From Rhodobacteraceae bacterium HTCC2083 (lineage in GTDB: Bacteria > Pseudomonadota > Alphaproteobacteria > Rhodobacterales > Rhodobacteraceae): a stretch of 64,000 bases of DNA. Location: positions 3,022,178 to 3,086,177 of the forward strand of contig DS995276.1 of assembly GCA_000156115.1 (NCBI GenBank), read 5' to 3'. This document shows positions 44,561-54,338 of the stretch, piece after piece. Position numbers and translations under genes: made by a program. The notes under the pieces are model-generated. The model was given only the letters and a program-made list of their open reading frames with translations. It ran no database searches and was not told the origin of the DNA. Positions within the stretch are counted from its first letter, which is position 1. Every line of letters begins with the position of its first letter.

Positions 44561-46974
44561 CAGCCCCGCATCCGCGCGCCGTCCGCATCGAAAAGTGGCT
44601 CCGAAATCAGGCGTGCTTTACACATTTTCCCCAAGATTTCGATCTCTACCTCAAGCTCATTGCGGGCCAATTTCCGTGGGATTAAAGCCTGCGCAATCGA
44701 TTTTCCAGCGTAGTGTGAATAGCCGCCTGATGTGCAGAAACCTTGGACTGTGCCATCGATCCAGATCGGTTCGTAAGCGACCACATCCGCGTCGACCGCA
44801 TCAACCTCAAATGCGCAAAGCTGACGGACTGGGGGTGTTGCGCGCTCCGCTTCAGCGGCTGCGCGTCCTATGAACTCGACGTTCTTTTTGAAGCTGATGA
44901 AACGATCCATGCCAGTTTCCGCCGCTGTGTAGTCGGGGGAAAATTCCGACATCCAAGAGCCGAAGAACTTATCCAGACGCAAGCTCATCATGGTGCGCAT
45001 GCCAAACGGGGTCATGCCGTGAGGTTCGCCCGCCGCCCAAAGCGTGTTCCAAAGCTGGCGTTGCGCAATTGCATCGCAATAGATTTCAAAGCCGAGATCG
45101 CCCGTGTAGGACACGCGCTGCACGATGCAATCCGCCATCCCAACGCACATGCGCCGTACGTCCATGAATTTCATGTCCGAAATATCTGTGCGTGTACAAG
45201 CGGCTAGAATATCGCGCGCTTTTGGACCAGCAATCTGGAAGCCCGTGCGACGATCAGAGATGTTTTCGTAGGCGACGCCGTCCTGCATATTCTGGCCAAA
45301 CCAGCGTGTGTGAAACGCTTGGCTGCCGTAACTCGCAGTGAGTTGAAATTCCTCTTCGCCGAGGCAAGACACCGTGAAATCACCTATCAAACGCCCCTTC
45401 GGCGACAACATTGGGGTCAGACTTAGTCGGCCCGCTTTTGGGATTCGACCAGCCATTATGCGATCGAGCCATGCGCGCGCATTTGGGCCCGTCACGTTGT
45501 ATTTGCCGAAATTCTGTACCTCGTTGATACCAACGCGACTGCGCACGGCCTTAACTTCGCGCGCAGTCGCTTCGAATGCATCAGAGCGGCGGAAGGATGG
45601 GGTTTCATAAGTTGGCTCGCCCTCGGTACGAGCGAAATAATTGGCAACCTCGAGCCCGTATTGCTGGCCCCAAACCGCGCCCATATTGCTAAAAATATCA
45701 TACATTGGTGTGGTGCGGAATGGACGCGCGGCGGGCAGTTCTTCGTTCGGATAGGCCACGGAGAAGCGTTTTTGATAGTTCTCGATCACTTTTGGCAGCG
45801 TGTAACCCGGCGTGATCACCCCTTGGCCAAAACGCGCGATGTCCATGGCGAATGTATTGCGTTCCGTCTCACCCTCGATCATCCATTGCGCCAGCATCAG
45901 GCCAACGCCACCACCTTGGCTAAAGCCCGCCATCACGCCGCATGCGCTCCAATAATTGCGCAATCCGGGCACGGGGCCAACCAAGGGGTTGCCATCCGGT
46001 GCAAAGGTAAAGGGGCCGTGGATCACCGATTTAATGCCCGCAGTTTCAAGCACGGGGAAGCGTTTGTATGCAAAAGCAATGCTGTCTTCGATCTTGTCGT
46101 AATCATTGGGTAGTAATTCATGCCCAAAGTCCCACGGTGTGCCATCGACAGCCCATGGACGGCAAGGTTGCTCATAAAAACCGATGCACAGCCCACGTCC
46201 TTCCTGGCGTAGATAACTCTCGCCAGCAGGGTCCATTACATGGGGATGTTCTGCAGGCATTGCTTTAATATCGGCAATATCGTCAGTGACGATATATTGA
46301 TGTTCCATTGGATGCAGTGGCAGATATATGCCCGCCATCGCCCCGACTTCGCGCGCCCAGAGGCCTGCCGCATTCACGATATGCTCTGCGTGAATTGTGC
46401 CTTTGTCGGTGACAACATCCCATGTTCCATCGGGGCGCTGATTGGTCTCTTCCACTTTGCAGTGGGTTTCAATGCTCGCGCCGCCCATACGTGCGGCCTT
46501 GGCGTAGGCGTGCGTCGTGCCTGAGGGGTCAAGATGCCCATCAAGCGGGTCATAAAGTGCGCCAAGAATGCCATCCGTGTTGGTCACAGGCGCAATTTTC
46601 TTGATCTCTTCAGGGCCGACAATCTCTGTCTCAAGCCCCATGTAGCGATGCTTGGCCCGCTCTGCGAGCAGCATATCAAAACGTTCCTGATTGTCCGCAA
46701 GCGTGACGCCGCCCACATGATGCAACCCGCAAGACATGCCCGTGATTTCCTCTAGCTCCTTATAAAGCTTGATCGTATAGCCCTGCAAAGCGGCCATATT
46801 GGTGTCGCCATTAAGCGTATGAAAGCCACCCGCTGCGTGCCACGTCGAGCCAGAGGTAAGTTCAGAGCGTTCGATCAACATCACATCGGACCAGCCAAGT
46901 TTGGTGAGGTGATAAAGGACGCTGCATCCAACAACGCCGCCGCCGATAACGGCTACTCTAGTGGTGGTTCTCAT
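44560..46974 (-). CDS. FAD-dependent oxidoreductase/GcvT fusion (dimethylglycine or sarcosine dehydrogenase type)
   Basis: 804 residues from ATG 46974 (30 further residues are open upstream). FAD-binding VAVIGGGVVGCSVLYHLTKLGW, SGSTWHAAGGFHT with the flavin His region, then a FAO-type linker and a C-terminal GcvT domain (folate/aminomethyltransferase) with MSEFSPDYTAAETGMDRF. The family demethylates dimethylglycine, sarcosine or related methylamines, passing formaldehyde to tetrahydrofolate. The exact substrate is unknown. It is divergent from a paralogue with which it shares about the same length and order. Confidence 0.9.
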   Translation of the reverse strand: MRTTTRVAVIGGGVVGCSVLYHLTKLGWSDVMLIERSELTSGSTWHAAGGFHTLNGDTNMAALQGYTIKLYKELEEITGMSCGLHHVGGVTLADNQERFDMLLAERAKHRYMGLETEIVGPEEIKKIAPVTNTDGILGALYDPLDGHLDPSGTTHAYAKAARMGGASIETHCKVEETNQRPDGTWDVVTDKGTIHAEHIVNAAGLWAREVGAMAGIYLPLHPMEHQYIVTDDIADIKAMPAEHPHVMDPAGESYLRQEGRGLCIGFYEQPCRPWAVDGTPWDFGHELLPNDYDKIEDSIAFAYKRFPVLETAGIKSVIHGPFTFAPDGNPLVGPVPGLRNYWSACGVMAGFSQGGGVGLMLAQWMIEGETERNTFAMDIARFGQGVITPGYTLPKVIENYQKRFSVAYPNEELPAARPFRTTPMYDIFSNMGAVWGQQYGLEVANYFARTEGEPTYETPSFRRSDAFEATAREVKAVRSRVGINEVQNFGKYNVTGPNARAWLDRIMAGRIPKAGRLSLTPMLSPKGRLIGDFTVSCLGEEEFQLTASYGSQAFHTRWFGQNMQDGVAYENISDRRTGFQIAGPKARDILAACTRTDISDMKFMDVRRMCVGMADCIVQRVSYTGDLGFEIYCDAIAQRQLWNTLWAAGEPHGMTPFGMRTMMSLRLDKFFGSWMSEFSPDYTAAETGMDRFISFKKNVEFIGRAAAEAERATPPVRQLCAFEVDAVDADVVAYEPIWIDGTVQGFCTSGGYSHYAGKSIAQALIPRKLARNELEVEIEILGKMCKARLISEPLFDADGARMRG

Positions 46975-47123
46975 CAGTGGACCTTTCGTTTCTGGTACTG
47001 ATTTTTCGTCGAAAAATCGCAACCCACTTGTATCACTGCGACATTTTTTGTCGCCTTGAGTCAAATGAGCCGTCTTTCACGCGGTAGATTTATCACATAC
47101 ACGCATCGTTCTGGAGTTAACTC

Positions 47124-49544
47124 ATGCGCACCACTGCACAAGCAGTCGTCATCGGGGGCGGCGTTATTGGCTGCTCTATTCTTTACCATCTCACAAAACT
47201 TGGCTGGTCTGATGTCGTACTATTGGAGCGTGATGAATTGACGTCAGGCTCCACGTGGCACGCTGCTGCGAATATCCACGGGTTGCACGACAGTACCAAC
47301 ATCAGCCGCATTCAGCACTACACGATGAACCTATACAATGCGCTTGAAGAAGAGACAGGCCAGTCCTGCGGTGTGTTTCAGCCCGGTTCGCTCTATCTCG
47401 CGCAAACCGAAGAGCGCGTGCACCAACTTCGCCTGCAAGCGGCCAAGGCCAAGCTCTATGGGATGAATTTCTACGAAATCTCCATCGAAGAGGCGAAAGA
47501 GCTGAATCCGATGGTGAACTATGACGGCATCAAATGCGTGATGTATGAGCCAGATGGAGGAAATGTTGATCCGTCAGGCGTCACGAATGCCTACGCACTT
47601 GGCGCGCGTCAACGCGGCGCGGAAATCATGCGCTTTACCCCCGTCATGGCGACTGAAGCACAAGCTGATGGCTCATGGATCGTCAAAACGCCAAAAGGCG
47701 ATATCCACACGCAATGGGTCGTCAATGCAGCAGGTCTTTGGGGACGCGAGGTCGCGGCGATGGCCGGTGTGACATTGCCTTTGCAACCGACAGAGCATCA
47801 GTATTTCGTGACTGAAAGCATCGCAGAGATTGAATCCTCCGATCGTCGCTTGCCTTCGGTCTCTGATCGCGATGGTGAATATTATCTGCGCCAAGAGGGG
47901 CAGGGCCTGCTCGTCGGTGCTTATGAGAAGGACATGAAATTCTGGGCGGAAGAGGGCACGCCGCTTGATTTTGCCCATGATCTGTTCCCCGATGACCTGG
48001 AGCGGATCGAGGATAACATGATGAACGCGATTGAGCGTGTGCCCGCCGTCGCGGAGGCAGGCATCAAACGCGTGATAAACGGCCCAATGATCTGGGCACC
48101 GGATTCAAACGTGCTCTTTGGGCCTGTGCCCGAGCTCGATAACTACTTCTGTTGCAACGGAATTATCCCCGGTTTCTCACAATCCGGTGGCATGGGACTG
48201 ATGGCAGCTCAGTGGATCATTGAGGGCGAAACGCAATACGATATGTTTGGCTGGGACGTGGCGAGGTTCGATACATGGGCGGACAAAGCCTTTACCAAAG
48301 CGCGTGTTGAGGACAGCTATGCGCACCGCTTTGCCATCCATTTCCCGAATGAAGAGCGCGCCGCGGGCCGTCCAGCCCGCATGCGACCTGTTTATGCCAA
48401 ACAAGCCGAACTCGGTGCCGTCTTTGGCCTCAACGCAGGGTGGGAACATCCGCTGTGGTTCGCTGACTATCAGGGTGCCAGCGACACCAATGGCTTTACC
48501 CGTCAAAATTGGTGGGGTCCTGTAGGTGAGGAATGCAAAATGCTGCGCGAGCACGCGGGTATTATCGATATCTCGAATTTTGCAAAATACATCTGCAAAG
48601 GTCCGGGCGCATCCGATTGGCTTAACGCGATTTTTGCCAACAATATGCCTAAGGCGGTTGGCCGGTCATGCCTAACACCCCTGATCGGTAAACGCGGTGG
48701 CATCGCCGGTGATTTCACGGTCACCAAACTGGCTGAGGATGAGTTCTGGATCATCGGATCGGGCATGGCAGAGCGGTATCACAAGCGTTTCTTCAAGCAG
48801 GTGTCGCTGCCGACAGGCACAACATTCGAGAGCCGCACGAACGAAATGTGCGGCTTCAACATCGCAGGCCCTAAGTCGCGCAATATGTTGCAATGTCTGA
48901 CCAATGCATCGCTTGTAACGGACGATTTCCCCTTCATGCGTTCAAAGTGGATCGAGCTTGCGGGCGTCACTGTCCTTGCCCTGCGTGTCAGCTTCACCGG
49001 CGATCTTGGCTGGGAGCTCCATTGCGCTGAAGCAGATCAAGCACGGCTCTATGATGCGTTGCTCAAAGTCGGCAAAGATTTTAATGCGGGCCCAGTTGGT
49101 GGGCGCGCTTTGATGAGCTTGCGGGTTGAAAAAGGCTATGGCTCTTGGAGCCGCGAATACAGCCCTGAATACTTCCCTCAAGAAGTCGGGCTGGATCGTT
49201 TGTGCAAGATGGACAAGGAGTTCCTCAACAAAAATTCTGTCGCCAAGACACTAGAAACCGAAGCACGTGAACACATGGTGCTGCTGCACTTGCGTGAACA
49301 GGATGTCAAAGCCTCTAATGCGGATGCAACAGGTGGTGAACCGATCTTCAAAGATGGCGTGGGCATTGGTCGCGTCACCTCTGGCACATACGGCTACACG
49401 GTTGGTATGAGCCTAGCGCTTGGGTTCGTCAAAAATGCACAAGCGGGTGACGTCGTCGAGGTCATGGTCCTTGGTCAACCGCATCGCGCCACCATTCTAA
49501 GCGAACCACCCTTTGATCCAGATGGCGAGCGCCTGCGCGCCTAA
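47124..49544 (+). CDS. FAD-dependent oxidoreductase/GcvT fusion, paralogue
   Basis: 806 residues, start ATG 47124. VVIGGGVIGCSILYHLTKLGWSDV (FAD), SGSTWHAAANIHG, then LQPTEHQYFVTES and the GcvT half from about residue 430 with LNAGWEHPLWFA and SFTGDLGWELHC. It shares its architecture with the divergent gene at 44560-46974, but the N-terminal active-site region differs (AANIHGLHDS versus AGGFHTLNGD), which suggests different substrates. About 150 bases separate the two starts. The reading frame is intact throughout. An intergenic repeat follows (copy B). Confidence 0.9.
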   Translation: MRTTAQAVVIGGGVIGCSILYHLTKLGWSDVVLLERDELTSGSTWHAAANIHGLHDSTNISRIQHYTMNLYNALEEETGQSCGVFQPGSLYLAQTEERVHQLRLQAAKAKLYGMNFYEISIEEAKELNPMVNYDGIKCVMYEPDGGNVDPSGVTNAYALGARQRGAEIMRFTPVMATEAQADGSWIVKTPKGDIHTQWVVNAAGLWGREVAAMAGVTLPLQPTEHQYFVTESIAEIESSDRRLPSVSDRDGEYYLRQEGQGLLVGAYEKDMKFWAEEGTPLDFAHDLFPDDLERIEDNMMNAIERVPAVAEAGIKRVINGPMIWAPDSNVLFGPVPELDNYFCCNGIIPGFSQSGGMGLMAAQWIIEGETQYDMFGWDVARFDTWADKAFTKARVEDSYAHRFAIHFPNEERAAGRPARMRPVYAKQAELGAVFGLNAGWEHPLWFADYQGASDTNGFTRQNWWGPVGEECKMLREHAGIIDISNFAKYICKGPGASDWLNAIFANNMPKAVGRSCLTPLIGKRGGIAGDFTVTKLAEDEFWIIGSGMAERYHKRFFKQVSLPTGTTFESRTNEMCGFNIAGPKSRNMLQCLTNASLVTDDFPFMRSKWIELAGVTVLALRVSFTGDLGWELHCAEADQARLYDALLKVGKDFNAGPVGGRALMSLRVEKGYGSWSREYSPEYFPQEVGLDRLCKMDKEFLNKNSVAKTLETEAREHMVLLHLREQDVKASNADATGGEPIFKDGVGIGRVTSGTYGYTVGMSLALGFVKNAQAGDVVEVMVLGQPHRATILSEPPFDPDGERLRA

Positions 49545-49567
49545 ACTCTCTTAAGCCTTCCCTTTTC

Positions 49568-49619
49568 CATAAATATCTCGGGGGAGGCTTAGCTTTGCCA
49601 AGTCGGGGGCAGCGCCCCC
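49568..49619 (-). repeat. Intergenic palindromic repeat, copy B
   Basis: Inverted relative of copy A: core 49568-49584 reads CCCCCGAGATATTTATG on the minus strand, 16 of 17 bases as in copy A; GGGGGCAGCGCCCCC palindrome at 49605-49619; an imperfect hairpin between. It lies between the convergent GcvT and valine-degradation genes, likely acting as a terminator as well. Confidence 0.6.
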
Positions 49620-49625
49620 AAACCT

Positions 49626-51542
49626 CTAAGGCCGCTCGCTTTTCTCAAACTTAGGCAGCATGGCGCTGAAATCCTTGCCAAGCCCATCCTCGTCCTCAAC
49701 GAACTGCGCATAGAGAGCCTGCGCCATCGCACCCATGGGCGTGTCAGCTTTAACCGCAATCGCCGCCTCCTGTGAAAGACGCAGATCTTTTAGCATCAAT
49801 TCCGCCGCGAATCCGGGTTGGTAGTCGTTATCTGCAGGCGAGGTCGGACCAACACCGGGTGCAGGACAATAGGCGTTCATGCTCCAACTATACCCAGACG
49901 AAGTGCTCACAACGTCAAACATTTTCTGACGATCCAGCCCGAGCTTGTCGGCCAAAGCGAAGCTCTCACAGGTCGCAATCATCGTCGCGCCAAGGATCAT
50001 GTTGTTGCAGATCTTTGCGGCCTGACCATTGCCTGAGGCCCCACAGTGCACCGATTTTTGTCCCATAATTTCAAAGAGCGGCAGGGCTTTTTGAAACCCA
50101 TTCTCATTGCCGCCCACCATGAATGTGAGCGTGCCTCCAGATGCGCCCCCAACGCCGCCTGAGACAGGCGCGTCCAGCGGCAAAACCCCAGCGGCATCAC
50201 ACAGTGCGGCTACGTCGCGCGCGCTTTCCACATCGACGGTGGAGCAATCTAGCATCACCGCGCCAGCTCCCATTGCTGGGATCACCTCTTCCGCGACAGA
50301 GCGCAGGATTGCGCCGTTTGGGAGCATCGTGATGACCACATCTGCGCCTTGCGCAGCCTCCGTCGCGCTGGATGCAGGGCTGACACCGTTTGCAGTAGTG
50401 CCTGCGACATCAAAGCTGCTTACACTATGACCCGCCGCCGCGAGATTGGCGGCCATGGGCCCACCCATGTTACCAAGTCCGATAAATCCGATCTGCATGC
50501 CCGTACTCTCCTGTTCAAACGTCAGCTTGTCCTTGCCCAAAGGGCGCAGCATGAAAGAGACATCAACAGGCGGCACTTTGTCCAGTGCATGTTTCCATTT
50601 GGGGGCGCGATCTTTGTCGATTATTGCGGCGCGAATGCCTTCAAGAAAATCGCCGTGTTCCATCGCGCGTGCGGTGTAGCGGTATTCAAGTTCGAGGGCG
50701 CGCTCCAAATTTGTTGCTCCGCGCAAACGGTGGATCATTTCGACCGCGCAGGCCATGGAAAGGGGCGAGTTGCGCGATATCTGTTTCAGCGCATGTGCCG
50801 TAAATTCAGACGTGTCCTTGCGCAGGTTTGTGCAGATATCACCAAGGCCTTCACCGCAGAAATGGCTCGCGATTTGCTCCATATGCTCTGCAATAGGGGC
50901 CTCAGGCGCTGCCGCAAAGAACGTCTTGGCCGCGTCAACATCCCCGCTTTGGAAAAGTATCGCCTTGAGCGTTGCCCATGACGCTGAGGGCGCGAAATGA
51001 TCTGCAAACCCAGTCAGAATCGCGTCGCCCGCGCTCATGCGCGCAGTGGTTAGCCCGTAATATTCACCAAGCCGACTGGGCGCATGGGCAAGCAGCATGG
51101 AGCCGCCAACATCGGGCACAAGTCCGATCCCGCATTCAGGCATTGCGATCTGAGAGTTTTCGCACACGATGCGGTGCGACGCGTGACAGCCAACACCAAC
51201 ACCGCCGCCCATTGTGAAGCCTTGAAGGAAGGTGACAATAGGTTTGGCATAGTTTGCGATCTGCGCATTCAGCCGATATTCATCGCGCCAGAAGTCCTGA
51301 CCGTAGGTGAAATCACCTGCGCGCCCCGTGCTATACAGATCCGCGATGTCGCCACCCGCGCAAAAGGCTTTCTCACCAGTGGCATCAATCACAACAAGCG
51401 ACACGCTGGGATCTTGTGCCCAGTCTTGCAATGCAAGATCGATGGCGCGCACCATGTCATAGGTTAATGCGTTGAGCGCGGCAGGGCGGTTCAGAGTGAT
51501 GTGGCCGGCTTGGCCCGACGTGCGGATAAAAATGTCGCTCAT
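49626..51542 (-). CDS. 3-hydroxyisobutyryl-CoA hydrolase fused to 3-hydroxyisobutyrate dehydrogenase
   Basis: 638 residues in one frame. Residues 1-348 are an enoyl-CoA hydratase-fold HIBYL-CoA hydrolase (AFCAGGDIADLYSTGR, MPECGIGLVPDVGG). Residues 349-638 are an MmsB-type dehydrogenase starting MQIGFIGLGNMGGPMA, with APVSGG and the catalytic Lys block GQAAKICNNMILG. These are two consecutive steps of valine degradation. A retained Shine-Dalgarno AGGAG (50508-50512) lies 9 bases before the internal ATG (50496-50498). The stop of the first gene was most likely lost by one base deletion (TTTTGA to TTTGA). Confidence 0.9.
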   Translation of the reverse strand: MSDIFIRTSGQAGHITLNRPAALNALTYDMVRAIDLALQDWAQDPSVSLVVIDATGEKAFCAGGDIADLYSTGRAGDFTYGQDFWRDEYRLNAQIANYAKPIVTFLQGFTMGGGVGVGCHASHRIVCENSQIAMPECGIGLVPDVGGSMLLAHAPSRLGEYYGLTTARMSAGDAILTGFADHFAPSASWATLKAILFQSGDVDAAKTFFAAAPEAPIAEHMEQIASHFCGEGLGDICTNLRKDTSEFTAHALKQISRNSPLSMACAVEMIHRLRGATNLERALELEYRYTARAMEHGDFLEGIRAAIIDKDRAPKWKHALDKVPPVDVSFMLRPLGKDKLTFEQESTGMQIGFIGLGNMGGPMAANLAAAGHSVSSFDVAGTTANGVSPASSATEAAQGADVVITMLPNGAILRSVAEEVIPAMGAGAVMLDCSTVDVESARDVAALCDAAGVLPLDAPVSGGVGGASGGTLTFMVGGNENGFQKALPLFEIMGQKSVHCGASGNGQAAKICNNMILGATMIATCESFALADKLGLDRQKMFDVVSTSSGYSWSMNAYCPAPGVGPTSPADNDYQPGFAAELMLKDLRLSQEAAIAVKADTPMGAMAQALYAQFVEDEDGLGKDFSAMLPKFEKSERP

Positions 51543-51695
51543 GTTGGTAACTCTTTTCGTGTCTCAAAGTGGATTTTGGTGCATTTGGCGGCCTGAGGGC
51601 AACACATTGCGTACAAACGGGTGTTGTTTGTCACTGTTGTTGTCATCTGGCTTCGCGTGTCGATAGACTGCTTTCGAACCCTGGGGCAATTTTTC

Positions 51696-52664
51696 ATGGA
51701 GCGCAGTTTGACGCGCATCACAGTAGCTGCGGCAACGCGGCAAAGACCGCGTATGTTGGCGGATTTGTTGCAGTCCCTGCAGGGCTTGGACGTACCGCAA
51801 GGTGCTGAACTGTCGTTTGTCTTTGTCGAAAATGACGTGATTCTTAGTATCTCCGGCTTGGTAGATGATTTTCATAAACGAACAGGCTGGCCTGCGCGCG
51901 CTGTCCACGAGCCACGTCAGGGCATTTCTTACGCGCGCAATGCGATCATTGACGCCGCAACTGAAGATGGTGCCGATTGGCTTGCGTTTATTGATGATGA
52001 TGAACATGTACGCCACGATTGGCTGCGGCTTCTCTGGGCCGGTGCAAAAGACGCCAATGCGCAGCTTGCAGGCGGTCCTGTTGTGCCTGTCGCGCCTGCG
52101 ATGGGATGTTCTGAAAATGAAACCGAAGTACTTGCCTATTACGAGCGCGCGGCGAAAGTTAGCAATATGCGCAAAGAAGTTGCCATGACTTCGGGGCGTC
52201 GATTTGACATTGGGGCTGGCAACTGGATTGCTGATCTGTCGGCGATCAATGTGGGTAATCTGCGGTTCGATCCAGACTTTGGCCTGAGCGGTGGGGAAGA
52301 TACAGATTTTTCGCGTAGGGCATACAAAGCGGGCTTGACGTTGGCGTGGGTGCCGCAAGCGATCGTGACGGAAGAGGTCGCGCGTGCACGTTTGAGTACC
52401 GCCTACATCGTGGAACGCGCGCGTGCGCAGACCATCACGAAGTTTCAAATTATGATGGCGGAGAGTCCCAAGACTGCAAAGATTAATGCGCTGGCTCAAA
52501 TACTCTCCAAAGGCGCGTCGGGTCTCTTGCGTATTGCGTCCTGGCCAATTTTTGGGCGGTACAGTTATCATCGCGGATATCGTTCTCTTGGCATTGCTCA
52601 AGGATTGTTGGCTGGGCTACGCGGAGAAAGTCAGGCGCGTTATACGCAGGTAACAGGCGACTAA
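51696..52664 (+). CDS. Glycosyltransferase family 2
   Basis: 322 residues from ATG 51696 (longer open frame to 51621). GT-A fold: TVAAATRQRPRMLADLLQSL, the DxD-type FIDDDEHVRHDWL, and GGEDTDFSRRAYKAGL with the catalytic acid. C-terminal amphipathic/hydrophobic part suggests membrane association. Acceptor unknown; probably an envelope polysaccharide or lipid glycan. It sits on the plus strand between two minus-strand genes of valine degradation, an odd place for it. Confidence 0.87.
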   Translation: MERSLTRITVAAATRQRPRMLADLLQSLQGLDVPQGAELSFVFVENDVILSISGLVDDFHKRTGWPARAVHEPRQGISYARNAIIDAATEDGADWLAFIDDDEHVRHDWLRLLWAGAKDANAQLAGGPVVPVAPAMGCSENETEVLAYYERAAKVSNMRKEVAMTSGRRFDIGAGNWIADLSAINVGNLRFDPDFGLSGGEDTDFSRRAYKAGLTLAWVPQAIVTEEVARARLSTAYIVERARAQTITKFQIMMAESPKTAKINALAQILSKGASGLLRIASWPIFGRYSYHRGYRSLGIAQGLLAGLRGESQARYTQVTGD

Positions 52665-52737
52665 GCGCCTTCAACATCGCGCTAAGACATTAAATAAAGT
52701 GCGCACCAAGACTTTGATGCGCGCTTATCGGTCTTTC

Positions 52738-54237
52738 TTAATCCATTGGCTTAAAGTTGAATTCGCCACCTTGCTTGATGCCTGACGGCCAACGCGCGGT
52801 CACGGTTTTGGTGCGTGTGTAGAACTTGAACGCATCAGGGCCGTGTTGGTTCAAGTCACCAAAGACTGATTTCTTCCAACCGCCAAACGTGTGATAGGCA
52901 AGCGGCACAGGGATTGGCACGTTAATACCGATCATGCCCACGTTCACGCGGGAGGCAAAATCACGCGCCGCATCACCGTCGCGGGTGAAAATCGCGGTGC
53001 CATTTCCGTATTCGTGATCCATCGCGAGCTTGAGCGCTTCCTCATAGGAACCCGCGCGCACGGTTGATAGAACCGGACCGAAGATCTCGTACTTATAGAT
53101 ATCCATGTCTGGTGTGACGTTATCAAAAAGGTGCGGACCAACGAAGAAACCGTCCTCATAGCCTTGCAGGTTAAAATTACGCCCATCGACAACCAGATTG
53201 GCACCTTGATCAATACCCGTCTGCACAAGGCGCTCGATGTTGGCTTTCGCAGCGGAAGTCACGACAGGGCCGTAATCCACATCATCGCCTGCGGTGTAAG
53301 GGCCGACTTTGAGCTTTTCGATCTTGGGCACCAATGCCTCGATCAAACGATCAGCGGTTTCTTCACCGACGGGCACGGCAACGGAAATCGCCATGCAGCG
53401 TTCGCCAGCAGCGCCGAAACCGGCACCGACTAAGGCGTCTGCCGCTTGATCCATGTCCGCATCTGGCATGATGATCATGTGGTTCTTTGCGCCGCCAAAG
53501 CACTGTACGCGCTTGCCGTTGGCGCAGCCTGTCGCGTAGATATATTCTGCGATTGGGGTTGAGCCGACAAAGCCAACAGACTGGATCACATCGTCTTGCA
53601 GAATGGCGTCAACCGCTTCTTTATCTCCGTTCACAACTTGGATGATACCTTTTGGAAGACCCGCTTCTTCAAGCAACTCTGCAAGCATCAGAGGCACGGA
53701 CGGATCACGCTCTGATGGCTTCAAAATGAACGCATTACCACAAGCTATTGCAGGTGCGAACATCCACATTGGGATCATGGCAGGGAAGTTAAAAGGCGTA
53801 ATTCCTGCTGTAACACCAAGGGCTTGTCGCATGGAGTACATGTCGATGCCAAGGCCCGCCGCATCTGTGTAATCGCCTTTCAGCAATTCAGGAGCACCGA
53901 TGCAATACTCTACCACTTCAAGACCACGCTGCACGTCGCCTTTCGCATCTGGAATGGTTTTGCCATGCTCGCGGCTCAGCGCTTCTGCTAATCTGTCCAT
54001 GTCACGGTTCAAAAGGCCAACAAAGGCCATCAAAACGCGCGCGCGGCGCTGTGGGTTGGTTGCAGCCCAACCTACTTGTGCCTCAGCTGCGATTGCCACG
54101 GCCCCGGCCATCTCTTCACCATTGGCGAGCGGCACTTTGGCCTGCACTTCGCCTGTCGCCGGGTTATAAACATCGGCGAAGCGGCCTGATGTGCCTTTTA
54201 CGTGCGCGCCGCCAATATAGTGAGTGAGTTCTTGCAT
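52738..54237 (-). CDS. mmsA: Methylmalonate-semialdehyde dehydrogenase (CoA-acylating)
   Basis: 499 residues from ATG 54237. Aldehyde dehydrogenase fold with MmsA-specific features: nucleophile Cys in FGAAGERCMAISVA, start ELTHYIGGAHVKGTSGRFADVYNP, GTPIAEY-like GSTPIAEYIY, and C-terminal SVFGDLNQHGPDAFKFYTRTKTVTARW. Last step of valine catabolism, giving propionyl-CoA. The frame runs open upstream to 54600, but that part overlaps the divergent regulator and has no family sequence. Regulated by the LysR gene opposite. Confidence 0.95.
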   Translation of the reverse strand: MQELTHYIGGAHVKGTSGRFADVYNPATGEVQAKVPLANGEEMAGAVAIAAEAQVGWAATNPQRRARVLMAFVGLLNRDMDRLAEALSREHGKTIPDAKGDVQRGLEVVEYCIGAPELLKGDYTDAAGLGIDMYSMRQALGVTAGITPFNFPAMIPMWMFAPAIACGNAFILKPSERDPSVPLMLAELLEEAGLPKGIIQVVNGDKEAVDAILQDDVIQSVGFVGSTPIAEYIYATGCANGKRVQCFGGAKNHMIIMPDADMDQAADALVGAGFGAAGERCMAISVAVPVGEETADRLIEALVPKIEKLKVGPYTAGDDVDYGPVVTSAAKANIERLVQTGIDQGANLVVDGRNFNLQGYEDGFFVGPHLFDNVTPDMDIYKYEIFGPVLSTVRAGSYEEALKLAMDHEYGNGTAIFTRDGDAARDFASRVNVGMIGINVPIPVPLAYHTFGGWKKSVFGDLNQHGPDAFKFYTRTKTVTARWPSGIKQGGEFNFKPMD

Positions 54238-54272
54238 GGGTTTTCTCCTGTTGTGTTGGTATGACTTTAATC

Positions 54273-54286
54273 TTGCAAAAATGCCA
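54273..54286. promoter_or_regulatory. LysR operator site 1 (mmsA side)
   Basis: TTGCA-AAAA-TGCCA, one mismatch from a perfect TTGCA-N4-TGCAA palindrome, 36 bases upstream of the mmsA start. It forms a 12-base inverted repeat (TTGCAAAAATGC) with site 2; the two centres are 42 bases apart, about four helical turns. Confidence 0.6.
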
Positions 54287-54314
54287 TTGAAAGACGTAAA
54301 TATCCCAAAGTGTT

Positions 54315-54328
54315 TTGCATTTTTGCAA
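54315..54328. promoter_or_regulatory. LysR operator site 2 (regulator side)
   Basis: TTGCA-TTTT-TGCAA, a perfect palindrome, ending 10 bases before the GTG start of the regulator gene. Binding here would overlap its leader and suggests autorepression. Confidence 0.6.
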
Positions 54329-54338
54329 AGGGTCTGAT

